Origin: Pseudomonas cedrina subsp. fulgida
GTDB taxonomy: Bacteria > Pseudomonadota > Gammaproteobacteria > Pseudomonadales > Pseudomonadaceae
DNA length: 35,537 nt
NCBI GenBank assembly: GCA_016937595.1
Contig: JAFHKH010000176.1
Location: forward strand, 1 to 35,537
Direction of reading: 5' to 3'
Shown: piece after piece, positions 26,100 to 34,107 of the stretch
How the letters are laid out: each line of letters begins with the position of its first letter
Numbering within the stretch: position 1 is the first letter of the stretch
Program-made: the position numbers and the translations under genes
The notes under the pieces: generated by a model
Told to the model about the DNA's origin: nothing
Database searches by the model: none
What the model saw: the letters and a program-made list of their open reading frames with translations, nothing else

Positions 26100-27320
26100 A
26101 TGAAAAAGAGTCATTTCGGCAATCCTTCACTGAAGTTTGCCATTGCCTTGGGCGCCATCGCCGCATTGGGGCCCTCAGCCGTCGATATGTATTTGCCAAG
26201 CCTGCCAGAAATGGCGGTTGATTATTCGACCAGTGTTGCCAGCATTCAGCTGACGCTCACGGTCTTTTTGTTGGCAATGGGGCTTGGGCAATTGCTGTTC
26301 GGGCCGGTAGTCGACGCGTTGGGCCGTCGACGTCCACTGATAGCAGGCTTGTTGCTGTTCAGTTTGAGTGCGCTGGCTGCAGGAGCGGCACCCACCCTTG
26401 AGTGGCTACTCGTGGCACGATTTGCCCAAGGCATAGGCAGTGCTTTGACGTTGGTAGTCATCATGAGCATGGTGCGTGACGTCACTCAGGGCGTTCAGGC
26501 AGCAAAACTTTTTGGCCTGCTGCTGACCATTCAAGGGGTTGCTCCCATCATCGCACCGGGGTTGGGTGGTTACATTGAGGCGCATTTCGGATGGCGGGCC
26601 GTCATGCTGGTACTGGCTGTTCTCGGTGCGCTGGTGGCGGTGAATTCGATGGCTGTTTTGCCTGAAACACTACCAACGCAAAAGCGCGAGCCATTGAATA
26701 TGAGACGGGCGATCCGCACGTATGCGCGCATCGCAAAAGACAGTCGTTTTCTACGGCCCACCTTAGCGCTGTCAGCCGTGTTCTTCTTTCTCTTTGCCTA
26801 TGTAGGCGGCGCTACATTTGTTTATCAGAATGAATACGGACTGCCTGCTGCCCAGTTTGGTACGCTGTTTGGCGCCACCGGCATAGCGATTCTTATCGGG
26901 GCCGTCGTGGCTACCCGGCTGGTGGGCAAGTACGGTTTGGCCCGCATGGCAACGGCTGGGGCTTTTTGCATCTTTGCAGGTTCTGTCATGGCCTACGGCG
27001 CAGCGGTCTCTGGTTCCGGTTTGTACTGGCTGGCCGCTGGTGTCGCGATAGCACTGCTTGGATTGGGGATTGCAGAAACCACATTGATGACCCTGGTGAT
27101 GTCTTCGCAGACCACTGCGCTGGGTTCAACGGCTGCATTGCTGGGCGCTTTTCAGCTTGGCATCTCGGCCTTCGCCACACCGTTGACCGGTTGGGCGAGC
27201 AGCCATGGCGCCATTGCCTGGTGCGCATTCCTGATCGTCTGCGCCGTTCTGGTGGGCGCGCTGACCTGGGTCAGTGTGCGCCAGGGCAGGGCCGAGCACA
27301 TCACTGCATTGAATCACTGA
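26100..27320 (+). CDS. Bcr/CflA-type MFS drug efflux transporter
   Basis: The 406-residue protein has twelve predicted membrane segments. It also has the Bcr/CflA hallmarks: PSAVDMYLPSLPEMAVDY in the first loop, QLLFGPVVDALGRRRPLIAG (MFS motif A) after helix 2, and the ARFAQGIGSAL segment. These are proton-driven exporters of drugs and toxic metabolites. A TetR gene follows after 16 bp and is probably its regulator. Its position between the two iac-type regions may reflect a need to export toxic indolic intermediates, but this is a guess. Confidence 0.93.
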   Translation: MKKSHFGNPSLKFAIALGAIAALGPSAVDMYLPSLPEMAVDYSTSVASIQLTLTVFLLAMGLGQLLFGPVVDALGRRRPLIAGLLLFSLSALAAGAAPTLEWLLVARFAQGIGSALTLVVIMSMVRDVTQGVQAAKLFGLLLTIQGVAPIIAPGLGGYIEAHFGWRAVMLVLAVLGALVAVNSMAVLPETLPTQKREPLNMRRAIRTYARIAKDSRFLRPTLALSAVFFFLFAYVGGATFVYQNEYGLPAAQFGTLFGATGIAILIGAVVATRLVGKYGLARMATAGAFCIFAGSVMAYGAAVSGSGLYWLAAGVAIALLGLGIAETTLMTLVMSSQTTALGSTAALLGAFQLGISAFATPLTGWASSHGAIAWCAFLIVCAVLVGALTWVSVRQGRAEHITALNH

Positions 27321-27336
27321 TTAAAAGGTTATCCTG

Positions 27337-27930
27337 ATGAAAGTGCTGAGCCCTTCGGCAGCCAGAATCTGTGACATCGCCCTGGTGCATTTCGCTGAGC
27401 GTGGATACGACGCCTCGTCGCTCAATGATATTGCTGTCGTGGCAGGTATGCGCAAGCCTTCGTTATACGCGCACTTCAAAAGCAAAGATGATCTGTTCGA
27501 TGCCGTGCTGAATCTGGCGTTGGCGACGGAGAGGCATTATATCGAAGAGATGTTTGCAAGCATCCCGGCGAATAACGATGAACCCGGCAAGCTGTACACG
27601 GACAGCCTTTCAAACCGCTACGAGTCTTCCGCGGCTCTGCGTTTCCTGCTGCGCACGGCATTCTTTCCGCCTTCGGAGCTGAAGGTATCGGTTTCGAGTG
27701 GCTTTGAAGCCTATCTTGATCGCCTGCGTGAACGCTTTGGCGCAAGCCTTGAGAACAGGTATCCAGCACTGTCGGGAAACGAGATTTCGATGTTTCAGGA
27801 TGCTTATCTCGGCGTTATCGACAGCCTTCATGTCGAGTTGATTTACTGTAATGAAGGCACCTACCGTCGGCGTCTTAACGCTTTGTGGCGCATTCTTGGT
27901 GATTCGCTGTCTCTGGCCGTGGGGAACTGA
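27337..27930 (+). CDS. TetR-family transcriptional regulator
   Basis: The 197-residue protein has the TetR helix-turn-helix in residues about 8-52 (SLNDIAVVAGMRKPSLYAHF followed by KSKDDLFDAVL) and a helical C-terminal domain. It is co-transcribed with the Bcr/CflA transporter gene (16-bp gap), the usual pairing for a local efflux repressor. Its 3' end faces the end of the iac operon. Confidence 0.92.
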   Translation: MKVLSPSAARICDIALVHFAERGYDASSLNDIAVVAGMRKPSLYAHFKSKDDLFDAVLNLALATERHYIEEMFASIPANNDEPGKLYTDSLSNRYESSAALRFLLRTAFFPPSELKVSVSSGFEAYLDRLRERFGASLENRYPALSGNEISMFQDAYLGVIDSLHVELIYCNEGTYRRRLNALWRILGDSLSLAVGN

Positions 27931-28002
27931 AAAATGGATAACTCAACCATTCAAACTGTGCAAAAACATCTAAAGGTAGAAGAATTGATCTGAGTTTCTC
28001 TG

Positions 28003-28024
28003 GCCGGGTTTGTCTGAACCCGGC
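28003..28024. terminator. Hairpin between the TetR gene and iacG
   Basis: A perfect 8-bp GC-rich stem (GCCGGGTT/AACCCGGC) with a 6-base loop sits 31 bp past the iacG stop and 73 bp past the TetR stop, between convergent genes. There is no clean T-tract on either side, so a bidirectional but imperfect terminator is the best reading. Confidence 0.5.
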
Positions 28025-28054
28025 TGTCGTTCTCCCCTCCAGCGAACGTGGCAT

Positions 28055-28552
28055 TCAGCAAGCCTTGGAGGCTTCACCCAGGCGGTGATAGGCACGGTTG
28101 AAATATACCAGGCCCTCGTCCGCACCGCTCTGGCGAATGGTCTGGATCTCGCAGTAGAAAATACTGTGGGAACCGACTTCGTGGACCTGCACAATACGGC
28201 AGTCGAAATTCACCAGTGCTTCCAGCATCACCGGCGCACCGCTTTCCAGGGTGGTCCACTCTGTGACGGCGAAGCGTTCGTCCATCGTCAGCGTGCGGTC
28301 GGCGAATGCCCCGGACAGTTGCTGATGATCGCCACACAATGTGTTCACACACACAGAGCCGTTGCGCTTGAACTGCTCATTGGAGTGAGACGCACGGTTC
28401 ATGCACACCAACAGCGTGGGCGGTGAATCGGTCACGCTACACACCGCCGAGGCGGTAAAGCCGAACCGGCCTGCCACGCCATCGGTGGTGATGACCGATA
28501 CGGCACCGCCCAACATGGCCATTGCATTGCGAAAGCTGCCTACGTCTACCAT
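28055..28552 (-). CDS. iacG: IacG, flavin reductase of the auxin-degradation cluster
   Basis: The ATG at 28552 follows AAGGGGA at a good distance; the frame is open further upstream but overlaps iacF. The 165-residue product is a flavin-reductase-domain protein (AVSVITTDGVAGRFGFTASA, CSVTDSPPTLLVCMNRASH, GSHSIFYCEI). It supplies reduced flavin to IacA. It is the last gene of the A-to-G run, 11 bp after iacF, and its order and family match the iac cluster known from Pseudomonas putida 1290. A diverged copy lies at 21806-22333. Confidence 0.92.
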   Translation of the reverse strand: MVDVGSFRNAMAMLGGAVSVITTDGVAGRFGFTASAVCSVTDSPPTLLVCMNRASHSNEQFKRNGSVCVNTLCGDHQQLSGAFADRTLTMDERFAVTEWTTLESGAPVMLEALVNFDCRIVQVHEVGSHSIFYCEIQTIRQSGADEGLVYFNRAYHRLGEASKAC

Positions 28553-28563
28553 GATCGTTCCCC

Positions 28564-29523
28564 TTAGATATCCAGCACGAGTTTTTTGGATTTGGCTCGT
28601 GAACAGCACACTAGAATTTGGTCATTGCCGGCCTTTTCATCGTCCGTGAGGTACACGTCACGATGGTCCGGCTCGCCCTCAAGCACATCGCACAGGCAGG
28701 TCCCGCACACACCCTGCTCGCAGGAGATTTCGATCTTGATGCCGACCTGCGCCAGCGCGTCAAGAATGCTCTGCCCTTGCGCCACTTGAACGGTCTTGCC
28801 ACTGCGGGCTGCAACAACTTCGAAGCTGCCACCTGAGCTGTCCACGTCCACCTGGAAATATTCCTTGTGGATCTGCGCCTCGCTGTAGCCCTGCTCGCGT
28901 GCGCCCTGGATCACCCAATCCATGAAGCCGGCCGGGCCGCAGGTATACAGGTGCACGCCGGCCTCGCCCTTGCCCAACACCTTGGCCAGGTCGAGCTTCT
29001 GTTCCGGCCCTTCATCATCGAAGTGGGTGAATACCTGCGCGGCAAACGGTGCGCTGGCCAGTTCCGCGAGGAACGCACTGCGCCCGCGTTCACGCCCGCA
29101 GTAGTGCAGCTCGAAGGTCTGGCCGGCCGCGTGCAACGCATAGGCCATGGCAATCATCGGCGTGACACCGATACCGCCACCCAACAGCACTGAGCGCCGT
29201 GCCTCGCACGCCAATGGAAACAGGTTGCGCGGCGCGCTGATCTGCACCTTGCGGCCTTCGAGCAGGGTGTCGTGCACCCCGACCGAACCGCCGCGCGAGG
29301 CCGGGTCCTTGAGCACGCCCAGGCGATACAGGCTTGGGTCGGCAGGGTTGCTGCACAGCGAGTACTGGCGCACCAGCCCCGGGCCGATATGGATATCGAC
29401 GTGCGCCCCGGCATCGAACAGCGGCAGCGGCGCGCCGTCACGACGGGTCAGGTCCAGGACGACAACGCCGTCCCCTTGCAGCTCGCGCTTGCGCACGACT
29501 ACGTCCAACAGTTCTTCAGTCAT
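28564..29523 (-). CDS. iacF: IacF, NAD(P)H:oxygenase reductase with [2Fe-2S]
   Basis: The 319-residue protein has a flavin-binding barrel (RQYSLCSNP), an NAD-binding domain (LLGGGIGVTPMIAMA, HLYTCGPAGFM), and a C-terminal plant-type ferredoxin with Cys268, Cys273, Cys276 and Cys306. It transfers electrons to the IacC/IacD oxygenase. The start ATG is 50 bp after the iacE stop, the largest gap in the operon. The paralogue at 17960-18913 is similar along its whole length. Confidence 0.94.
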   Translation of the reverse strand: MTEELLDVVVRKRELQGDGVVVLDLTRRDGAPLPLFDAGAHVDIHIGPGLVRQYSLCSNPADPSLYRLGVLKDPASRGGSVGVHDTLLEGRKVQISAPRNLFPLACEARRSVLLGGGIGVTPMIAMAYALHAAGQTFELHYCGRERGRSAFLAELASAPFAAQVFTHFDDEGPEQKLDLAKVLGKGEAGVHLYTCGPAGFMDWVIQGAREQGYSEAQIHKEYFQVDVDSSGGSFEVVAARSGKTVQVAQGQSILDALAQVGIKIEISCEQGVCGTCLCDVLEGEPDHRDVYLTDDEKAGNDQILVCCSRAKSKKLVLDI

Positions 29524-29573
29524 GGTCGTTATTCCATGGAGTTCGCAAAGGCCGCCGTGGCGGCCGCTATCAG

Positions 29574-30314
29574 TCAGCGCATGAACAGGCCGCCATTCAC
29601 ATCCCAGGTCGCCCCGGTGGTGAAATAGGCTTCGGACCGTGCCAACTGCACAATCAAGTCACCGAGAAAGTCCGCATCGCCCAGGCGCTGCACCGGAATA
29701 TTGGCCAGCAGGCCCGGCAGGCGTTCGGCCGGAATCGCCGCGCGTACCGCCGCCGATTCGATAGGGCCTGGGGCGATGGCGTTGACCGTGACCCCGCGCG
29801 CGGCAAATTCCTTGGCGAAGATCTTGGTCAGCGTCACGATGCCGCCCTTGCTCGCGGCATAATGCGCGCCGGTCGCGGTGCCGCCGTTCTGCCCGGCCAG
29901 GGAGGCCATGTTGATGATGCGTCCATAGCCGGTCTCGGCCATGTGCGCGCCCAGCACCTGGCAGCCAAGGAACACACTGCGCAGGTTCAGGCCGACCACG
30001 GCGTCGAATTCCTCGGGGCTGATCTGCATCAGCGGCGTGGTCTTGGTCACGGCCGCGTTATTGACCACTACGTGCAGCGCACCGAAACGCGCCAGCACCT
30101 GCTCCAGGCCCGCTTCGAAATCGGCCTTGCTGCCGGCATCCAATTGCAGCGCAAGCGTGTGTTCGCCGGTCGGGTCCAACTGTTTGGCGCAGGCCTGGGC
30201 GGCTTCAAGGTTGAGGTCGGTGACGACCACCGAGTACCCCGCCCGCAGCAGGCTGGCGCAGAAATGCTGCCCCAGGCCCTGCCCTGCGCCCGTCACCAAT
30301 GCGATCTGGCTCAT
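29574..30314 (-). CDS. iacE: IacE, short-chain dehydrogenase/reductase
   Basis: The 246-residue protein is a classical SDR with the cofactor motif TGAGQGLG (residues 8-15), NNAA (85-88), Asn110, Ser138, Tyr152 and Lys156, the complete catalytic set. Asp33 at the end of the second strand favours NAD over NADP. In the auxin pathway IacE is assigned to an early step after IacA, redox conversion of a hydroxylated indole acetate. AGGAG precedes the ATG. No second copy is present in the window. Confidence 0.93.
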   Translation of the reverse strand: MSQIALVTGAGQGLGQHFCASLLRAGYSVVVTDLNLEAAQACAKQLDPTGEHTLALQLDAGSKADFEAGLEQVLARFGALHVVVNNAAVTKTTPLMQISPEEFDAVVGLNLRSVFLGCQVLGAHMAETGYGRIINMASLAGQNGGTATGAHYAASKGGIVTLTKIFAKEFAARGVTVNAIAPGPIESAAVRAAIPAERLPGLLANIPVQRLGDADFLGDLIVQLARSEAYFTTGATWDVNGGLFMR

Positions 30315-30325
30315 GTCGGCGCTCC

Positions 30326-30802
30326 TTAAAGGATGTAGCCGATACCGGCAAGGGCATCGTCACTGTTGATCAGGCTGACCACTTTGCGCTGGATCTTGAA
30401 ACCACCCTCGCTGCGGATCAGTTGGTAGGTGAGGTCGGCGCTGTAGAACTTCAGGCTTTCCTTGCGGAACTCACGGATGTTCTGCGCGCAGCGCACCGTC
30501 ACCTGCGCGCCGTCATCGGCCAGCACCCGGAACCGCGACTGCATGCGCACCGTGCGCGGTTGCGGGCTGGTGGAAATCGATTCGCCGCCGGTCAGACGTT
30601 GCACCCGCAGTTCACGCATATGATGGTCATCGTAGGCGTAGTTGAGGGTGTTCTCGAAGTCGGTTTCCCGAGGGTCGATGGGAATGATGTAGGTGCCCTT
30701 CTCGGTCCACATCTTCAACCAACCGTCGTATTCGCCGTGGTCAAGCATGTCGCCTTCCTGCCAGATGAAAGCGGTCACTTCTTGCAGTAATTGCAGATTC
30801 AT
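30326..30802 (-). CDS. iacD: IacD, ring-hydroxylating dioxygenase beta subunit
   Basis: The ATG at 30802 is chosen because GGAG lies 7 bp upstream and it gives 158 residues, the same as the paralogue at 5112-5588; a GTG at 30814 is an alternative. The sequence is an NTF2-fold small subunit (DHHMRELRVQRLTGG, RCAQNIREFRKESL, GIGYIL). It pairs with IacC, whose gene ends 15 bp upstream. Confidence 0.94.
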   Translation of the reverse strand: MNLQLLQEVTAFIWQEGDMLDHGEYDGWLKMWTEKGTYIIPIDPRETDFENTLNYAYDDHHMRELRVQRLTGGESISTSPQPRTVRMQSRFRVLADDGAQVTVRCAQNIREFRKESLKFYSADLTYQLIRSEGGFKIQRKVVSLINSDDALAGIGYIL

Positions 30803-30817
30803 AAGGTTCTCCACGGG

Positions 30818-32092
30818 TCAGGCCGACATCATCTTTTTCCACTGCTGATAGGCCGCGCGCATGCCGGTTTCGGCACTCACATCGGATACCAGCCCGTCTG
30901 CACTGGCCTGTTCGCCGGGCAGGCCGCGGTTGAGCATGATCCACAGGTCCTCACCGGCGCTGGCGCCCTTCTGTACCCGTTCCCAGGCCTCGGAATCGTC
31001 CGGGGTGCCGAAGCCCATCGGGCCCTGGAAGTGCTCATGCAGACGCAGGCGATAACGGTTGGCCACGGCCGGGCCGCCGTCCATGGTGATCACCGAGTGG
31101 TGGATTTCGGTCTCGGTCACCGAGATCGGTTGCAGCACCCGGAAGAACGCCATCGAGCAGGCGACGTTGGGAAACAGGTTGAGGTTGAAGCCGGTGCCGC
31201 CGACCGCACGCACGATCCGGCGCACCTGTTGCTCTTCGATGCCTTCGTCACGCAGCTCGGCCGCGAGGCCTTCGAAGCGCTCGGGGATCGGCTTGTCCAG
31301 GTCGGCTTCGAGGTCGATCAGGTCGGGGATCATCACCATCACGCTGTGGCCGTTGCCCAGGTCCTCGACGTAGCCGGGGCCCTTGACGAAGTCGAACAGC
31401 GCCAGGGTCTGCTCGTCCACCGACGACAGAAAGCTCTTGTGCACCAATGGGAAGTGGTAGGCGTCGGTGGTGTTTTCCAGCTGGATCTTCCAGTTGCCAG
31501 GGAAGCGGAAACGGTGCTCGCCCGGAACCTTGATGCCATAGCCGGCGCCCTGTTTCATGAACAGGTCCATCCATTTTTTCGCCGCGCCGAGGTAGTCCTC
31601 CAGCGGTTCGATGTCGTCCTTGAAGGTGGCGAAGATCATCCCGGCATAGCTTTCGGTGCGCAGGCTGACCAGCGGCAGCTCGGCCTTGTCGATGCAGTCG
31701 CCGTAGCTTTCCGGGTGTGGAATGCCGCGCAGCGAGCCATCGAGTGCGTAGCCCCAGCCGTGGTACGGGCAGACGAAGCTGTTGGTCTTGCCTTTCTTGT
31801 GTTCGCACACGGTGGCGCCACGGTGGCGACAGCGGTTGAGCAGCACGTGCACGTCTTTCTTGCGGTCACGCACCACGATCACCGGCTGCTTGCCGATGTA
31901 GGTGGTCTTGTAGCTGCCGTTGTCGGGGATCTCGCTTTCGTGGGCGACCCAGATCCAGGTGCTGTAGAAGATCTTCTCCAGCTCTGCGTCGAACAATTGT
32001 GCGTCGGTGTACATCGAGGTGTGGACGCGGTCGGCCTGCACCAGGTCGGCGGGGTCGACGTCGAGGTTTACAGCGGGAATCAGCTTGCTCAT
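30818..32092 (-). CDS. iacC: IacC, Rieske dioxygenase alpha subunit
   Basis: The 424-residue protein has the Rieske ligands Cys88, His90, Cys108 and His111 and the iron-site residues Asp210, His213, His218 and Asp365. It belongs to the benzoate/anthranilate-type large subunits. In the iac pathway the IacC/D/F system acts late, converting a dioxindole-acetate type intermediate toward catechol. GAGGAC precedes the ATG, and the gene follows iacB by 19 bp. GC at third positions is visibly higher than in the paralogue at 5589-6872, which differs at roughly 52 residues by my count. Confidence 0.96.
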   Translation of the reverse strand: MSKLIPAVNLDVDPADLVQADRVHTSMYTDAQLFDAELEKIFYSTWIWVAHESEIPDNGSYKTTYIGKQPVIVVRDRKKDVHVLLNRCRHRGATVCEHKKGKTNSFVCPYHGWGYALDGSLRGIPHPESYGDCIDKAELPLVSLRTESYAGMIFATFKDDIEPLEDYLGAAKKWMDLFMKQGAGYGIKVPGEHRFRFPGNWKIQLENTTDAYHFPLVHKSFLSSVDEQTLALFDFVKGPGYVEDLGNGHSVMVMIPDLIDLEADLDKPIPERFEGLAAELRDEGIEEQQVRRIVRAVGGTGFNLNLFPNVACSMAFFRVLQPISVTETEIHHSVITMDGGPAVANRYRLRLHEHFQGPMGFGTPDDSEAWERVQKGASAGEDLWIMLNRGLPGEQASADGLVSDVSAETGMRAAYQQWKKMMSA

Positions 32093-32111
32093 GGGAGTGT
32101 CCTCGTCGGCA

Positions 32112-32474
32112 TCAAGTACGCTGAATGATCAGCTCGCGCCCAACCCGGGCTTCAACCTTGGTGTAGCGCCACAGCTTGTACGGGCCATCTCCCACTTGGG
32201 TTGTGCGAAACAGGTTGCAGGCGGCGTGCACGGTCTCGATGTCCGGCACGTCGGCCAGCAGGTAGGTGGTCCACGGGAAGCCATCGGAAGGTCCGACCAT
32301 GCTCTGGTCGTCATCCATGTTGCCCAGCACCTCGACGCCGGCAAGGTCGTGGATGCCGTTCCACATCGCACTGAACGCTGCCCATACCTGCAATTGCTCG
32401 TCGCGCGCGGCATCGAAAAAATTCTGGTTGATGCCCATGCAGAACAGCACGCGCAAGGTCTTTTTATCGCTCAT
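32112..32474 (-). CDS. iacB: IacB, small protein of the auxin-degradation cluster
   Basis: This 120-residue protein lies between iacA (17-bp gap) and iacC (19-bp gap), with GAGGAA before its ATG. It has the look of a ferredoxin-like alpha+beta barrel protein (RVLFCMGINQNFFD at the start, PWTTYLLADVPDIETVHAA later), reminiscent of EthD-type small proteins, though I do not see a firm domain signature. IacB is required or helpful in the conversion after IacA in published systems, but its chemistry is not established to my knowledge. No paralogue is seen in the second set. Confidence 0.82.
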   Translation of the reverse strand: MSDKKTLRVLFCMGINQNFFDAARDEQLQVWAAFSAMWNGIHDLAGVEVLGNMDDDQSMVGPSDGFPWTTYLLADVPDIETVHAACNLFRTTQVGDGPYKLWRYTKVEARVGRELIIQRT

Positions 32475-32491
32475 TTTTATTTCCTCGACGG

Positions 32492-33664
32492 TTAGAGGTA
32501 GCCAGGCAACGGCTGTTTGCCGAAGAACATGGCTCCGGCGTTTTGATAGGTGATGTCGCCCATGAAAGCGTGCTGGGTCACCACTTGGGCGTCGTTGACG
32601 CAGCGGGCCAGCGGGCTGTCGTTGTACACGCCGCTCATGCCCGAGAGCATCTGCGCGGTGCGCGCCACGTCAGCGGCAACGCGGGTGGCATGGGTCGACG
32701 ACAGCCGCAGCAGGTTGGTCGCGGCGACAGGTACGGCGTCGCCAGCCAGTACGCAGTTCCAGGCACGATCGATGGATTCGTAGAAGAACGCACGCGCGGC
32801 ACGCAGCTCGGCTTCGGCACGGGCAATGTCGACCTGGGCCAGCGGCCGATCGGCAATCGCCGGGGCGCCAGTGACCGAGACACGCCCACTGGCCATGTCG
32901 GCCAACGCATCGAGTGCCGCACGGGCCACGCCCAGGCCAACCACCGAGAGCACCTGGGTGGCGAATGACAGCGATGGATAGCGGAAGAACGCTTCGTCCA
33001 GATTCGGCAGGCCGCCGCGCACGAAGGTCCATTCCTCGGATACCCGCACATTGTCGGCGACCAAGTCATGGCTGCCAGTACCGAGCAGGCCGACGGTGTC
33101 CCAGGTTTCTTCGATGCGGATCGCGTTGCGCGGTATTACCGCAATGCGCGGCAGGCCGAAGGTATCGCCGCTTTTCGGGGCGATGCCGACACCGACGATG
33201 TCCGAACCCAGGGAACCGCTGGAGTATTTCCAGCGGCCATTGACGACAAAACCACCCTCGACCACCTCGGCCGGCTGCGGCGGGAAGATGCCGCCGGCGA
33301 ACACCACGTCCGGACCGTTTGCATAAACCTTGGCGATGCTGTCGAGCGGCAGCGCCGCGAGGTAGACCGGACTCATGCCAAAACTGGCAACCCAGCCGGC
33401 CGAGCCGTCGGCCTGGGCAATACGCTCGATCACCTGGCAGAACTCGGCCGGCGAACACTCCAGCCCACCGAAGCGCTTGGGCACCAGCGCCCGGTAAACG
33501 CCGTGCTGTTTGAAGGCCTCGATCACGTCCTGGGAAATGTAGCGCTGACGGTCGAACTCACCGGTTCGGGCACGTTCACGCACGTCGACCAGCAAGGCTT
33601 CGAAGGCGGGACCACTGGCAAGCGAGCTCACCGTATCAACCGCTGGTTTTTTAAGCGAATGCAT
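32492..33664 (-). CDS. iacA: IacA, indole-3-acetate monooxygenase (acyl-CoA dehydrogenase fold)
   Basis: The 390-residue protein has the fold pattern of flavin-dependent monooxygenases related to acyl-CoA dehydrogenases (AQADGSAGWVASFG, GSLGSDIVGVGIAP, GLLGTGSHDL, TQHAFMGDITYQNAG). IacA uses reduced flavin from IacG and oxygen to hydroxylate the indole ring of auxin, the first pathway step. It is the first gene of the A-to-G operon. GGAG precedes the ATG at 33664. A candidate promoter (33797-33824) and a 25-codon leader frame (33680-33757) lie upstream. The diverged copy is at 22593-23783. Confidence 0.93.
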   Translation of the reverse strand: MHSLKKPAVDTVSSLASGPAFEALLVDVRERARTGEFDRQRYISQDVIEAFKQHGVYRALVPKRFGGLECSPAEFCQVIERIAQADGSAGWVASFGMSPVYLAALPLDSIAKVYANGPDVVFAGGIFPPQPAEVVEGGFVVNGRWKYSSGSLGSDIVGVGIAPKSGDTFGLPRIAVIPRNAIRIEETWDTVGLLGTGSHDLVADNVRVSEEWTFVRGGLPNLDEAFFRYPSLSFATQVLSVVGLGVARAALDALADMASGRVSVTGAPAIADRPLAQVDIARAEAELRAARAFFYESIDRAWNCVLAGDAVPVAATNLLRLSSTHATRVAADVARTAQMLSGMSGVYNDSPLARCVNDAQVVTQHAFMGDITYQNAGAMFFGKQPLPGYL

Positions 33665-33679
33665 AGATTGACTCCGTTG

Positions 33680-33757
33680 TCAGGAACGGTATTGGACTGG
33701 ACGGGAATTCAGCGTCGAGCGGGGACGCGGGGCGTAACGAGGGCGATGGATCGGCAT
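33680..33757 (-). CDS. Possible 25-residue leader peptide upstream of iacA
   Basis: An ATG at 33757 preceded by AAAGG at a suitable distance opens a frame of 25 codons ending in TGA 15 bp before the iacA start. The peptide begins MPIHRPRYAPRPRS and ends RPVQYRS, very rich in Arg and Pro. It lies within the predicted transcript from the promoter at 33797-33824. Short Arg/Pro-rich leaders can modulate downstream translation or act as unnoticed small proteins. Only position and ribosome site support it; conservation was not tested. Confidence 0.4.
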   Translation of the reverse strand: MPIHRPRYAPRPRSTLNSRPVQYRS

Positions 33758-33796
33758 AGTGGTTACCTTTGTTTTTGTGGGTGCCGTTGGGAGAGA

Positions 33797-33824
33797 ATTT
33801 GAGCTCGATTACGTGAATTGTCAA
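33797..33824 (-). promoter_or_regulatory. Candidate iacA promoter with overlapping dyads
   Basis: On the minus strand TTGACA (33824-33819, a perfect -35) is followed after 16 bp by TCAAAT (33802-33797; four of six -10 bases). A perfect dyad AATTG-T-CAATT (33816-33826) covers the -35. An ATTACGTGAAT box (33808-33818) lies in the spacer, and a related box sits upstream in CTAATCACGTAAATTAG (33851-33867, 5-bp perfect arms). A repressor bound here would block transcription. IacR of known clusters is a MarR-family protein, but its gene is not in this window. Confidence 0.55.
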
Positions 33825-34018
33825 TTGATTTATCACCATAATTAACACCACTAATCACGTAAATTAGCGCGAAAAATGCAATTCTGTATTTATATATATA
33901 TTTGTTTTTATTAGATAATAAATCAAATTAATAGCCTTGAATTACTCAAGAAAAACTTAAATTTTTTTATTTTTTAGACCATAAAAATAAATAGGGAAGC
34001 GGGCCATTACGCGCTTTG

Positions 34019-34047
34019 ATCGTTCCCACGCGGAGCGTGAGAACGAT
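34019..34047. repeat. Pseudomonas-type palindromic repeat
   Basis: ATCGTTCCCACGC at 34019-34031 pairs with GCGTGAGAACGAT at 34035-34047 across a 3-base loop, with one mismatch. This sequence type recurs between genes in Pseudomonas genomes. It sits downstream of the NIPSNAP gene end and could act as a terminator-like hairpin. Confidence 0.6.
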
Positions 34048-34064
34048 GTCGACTGATACACCGC

Positions 34065-34090
34065 GTTCGCGAGCAAGCCCATTCCCACAC
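34065..34090. repeat. Single Pseudomonas REP element
   Basis: GTTCGCGAGCAAGCCCATTC followed by CCACAC resembles the TCGCGAGCAAGCxxxxTCCCACA REP core of fluorescent pseudomonads. It follows the palindromic repeat directly. Confidence 0.55.
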
Positions 34091-34107
34091 TGGATTCCAT
34101 GTGATTC

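Larger units (their letters stand above)
33665..34107. other. Control region upstream of iacA
   Basis: This gap holds the iacA leader frame, a candidate promoter with dyads, a strongly AT-rich block (about 33831-34010), a 13-bp-arm hairpin and a partial REP element. Apart from the short leader frame no gene is seen. Confidence 0.65.

Noticed and set aside
29334..30329. Long plus-strand open frame opposite iacE
   Set aside because: Shadow of the SDR gene; Arg/Gly/Ala-rich composition without any family pattern.
30791..32128. Long plus-strand open frame (445 codons) opposite iacC and iacD
   Set aside because: It is antisense to two certain genes; GC-rich codon bias keeps this frame open. The His/Val-rich product has no domain.
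33068..33802. Plus-strand open frame opposite iacA
   Set aside because: Antisense shadow of iacA in GC-rich DNA.
33885..33902. TATATATATA run as a replication or partition element
   Set aside because: It is a short simple repeat inside an AT-rich promoter region with no iterons or replication genes nearby.
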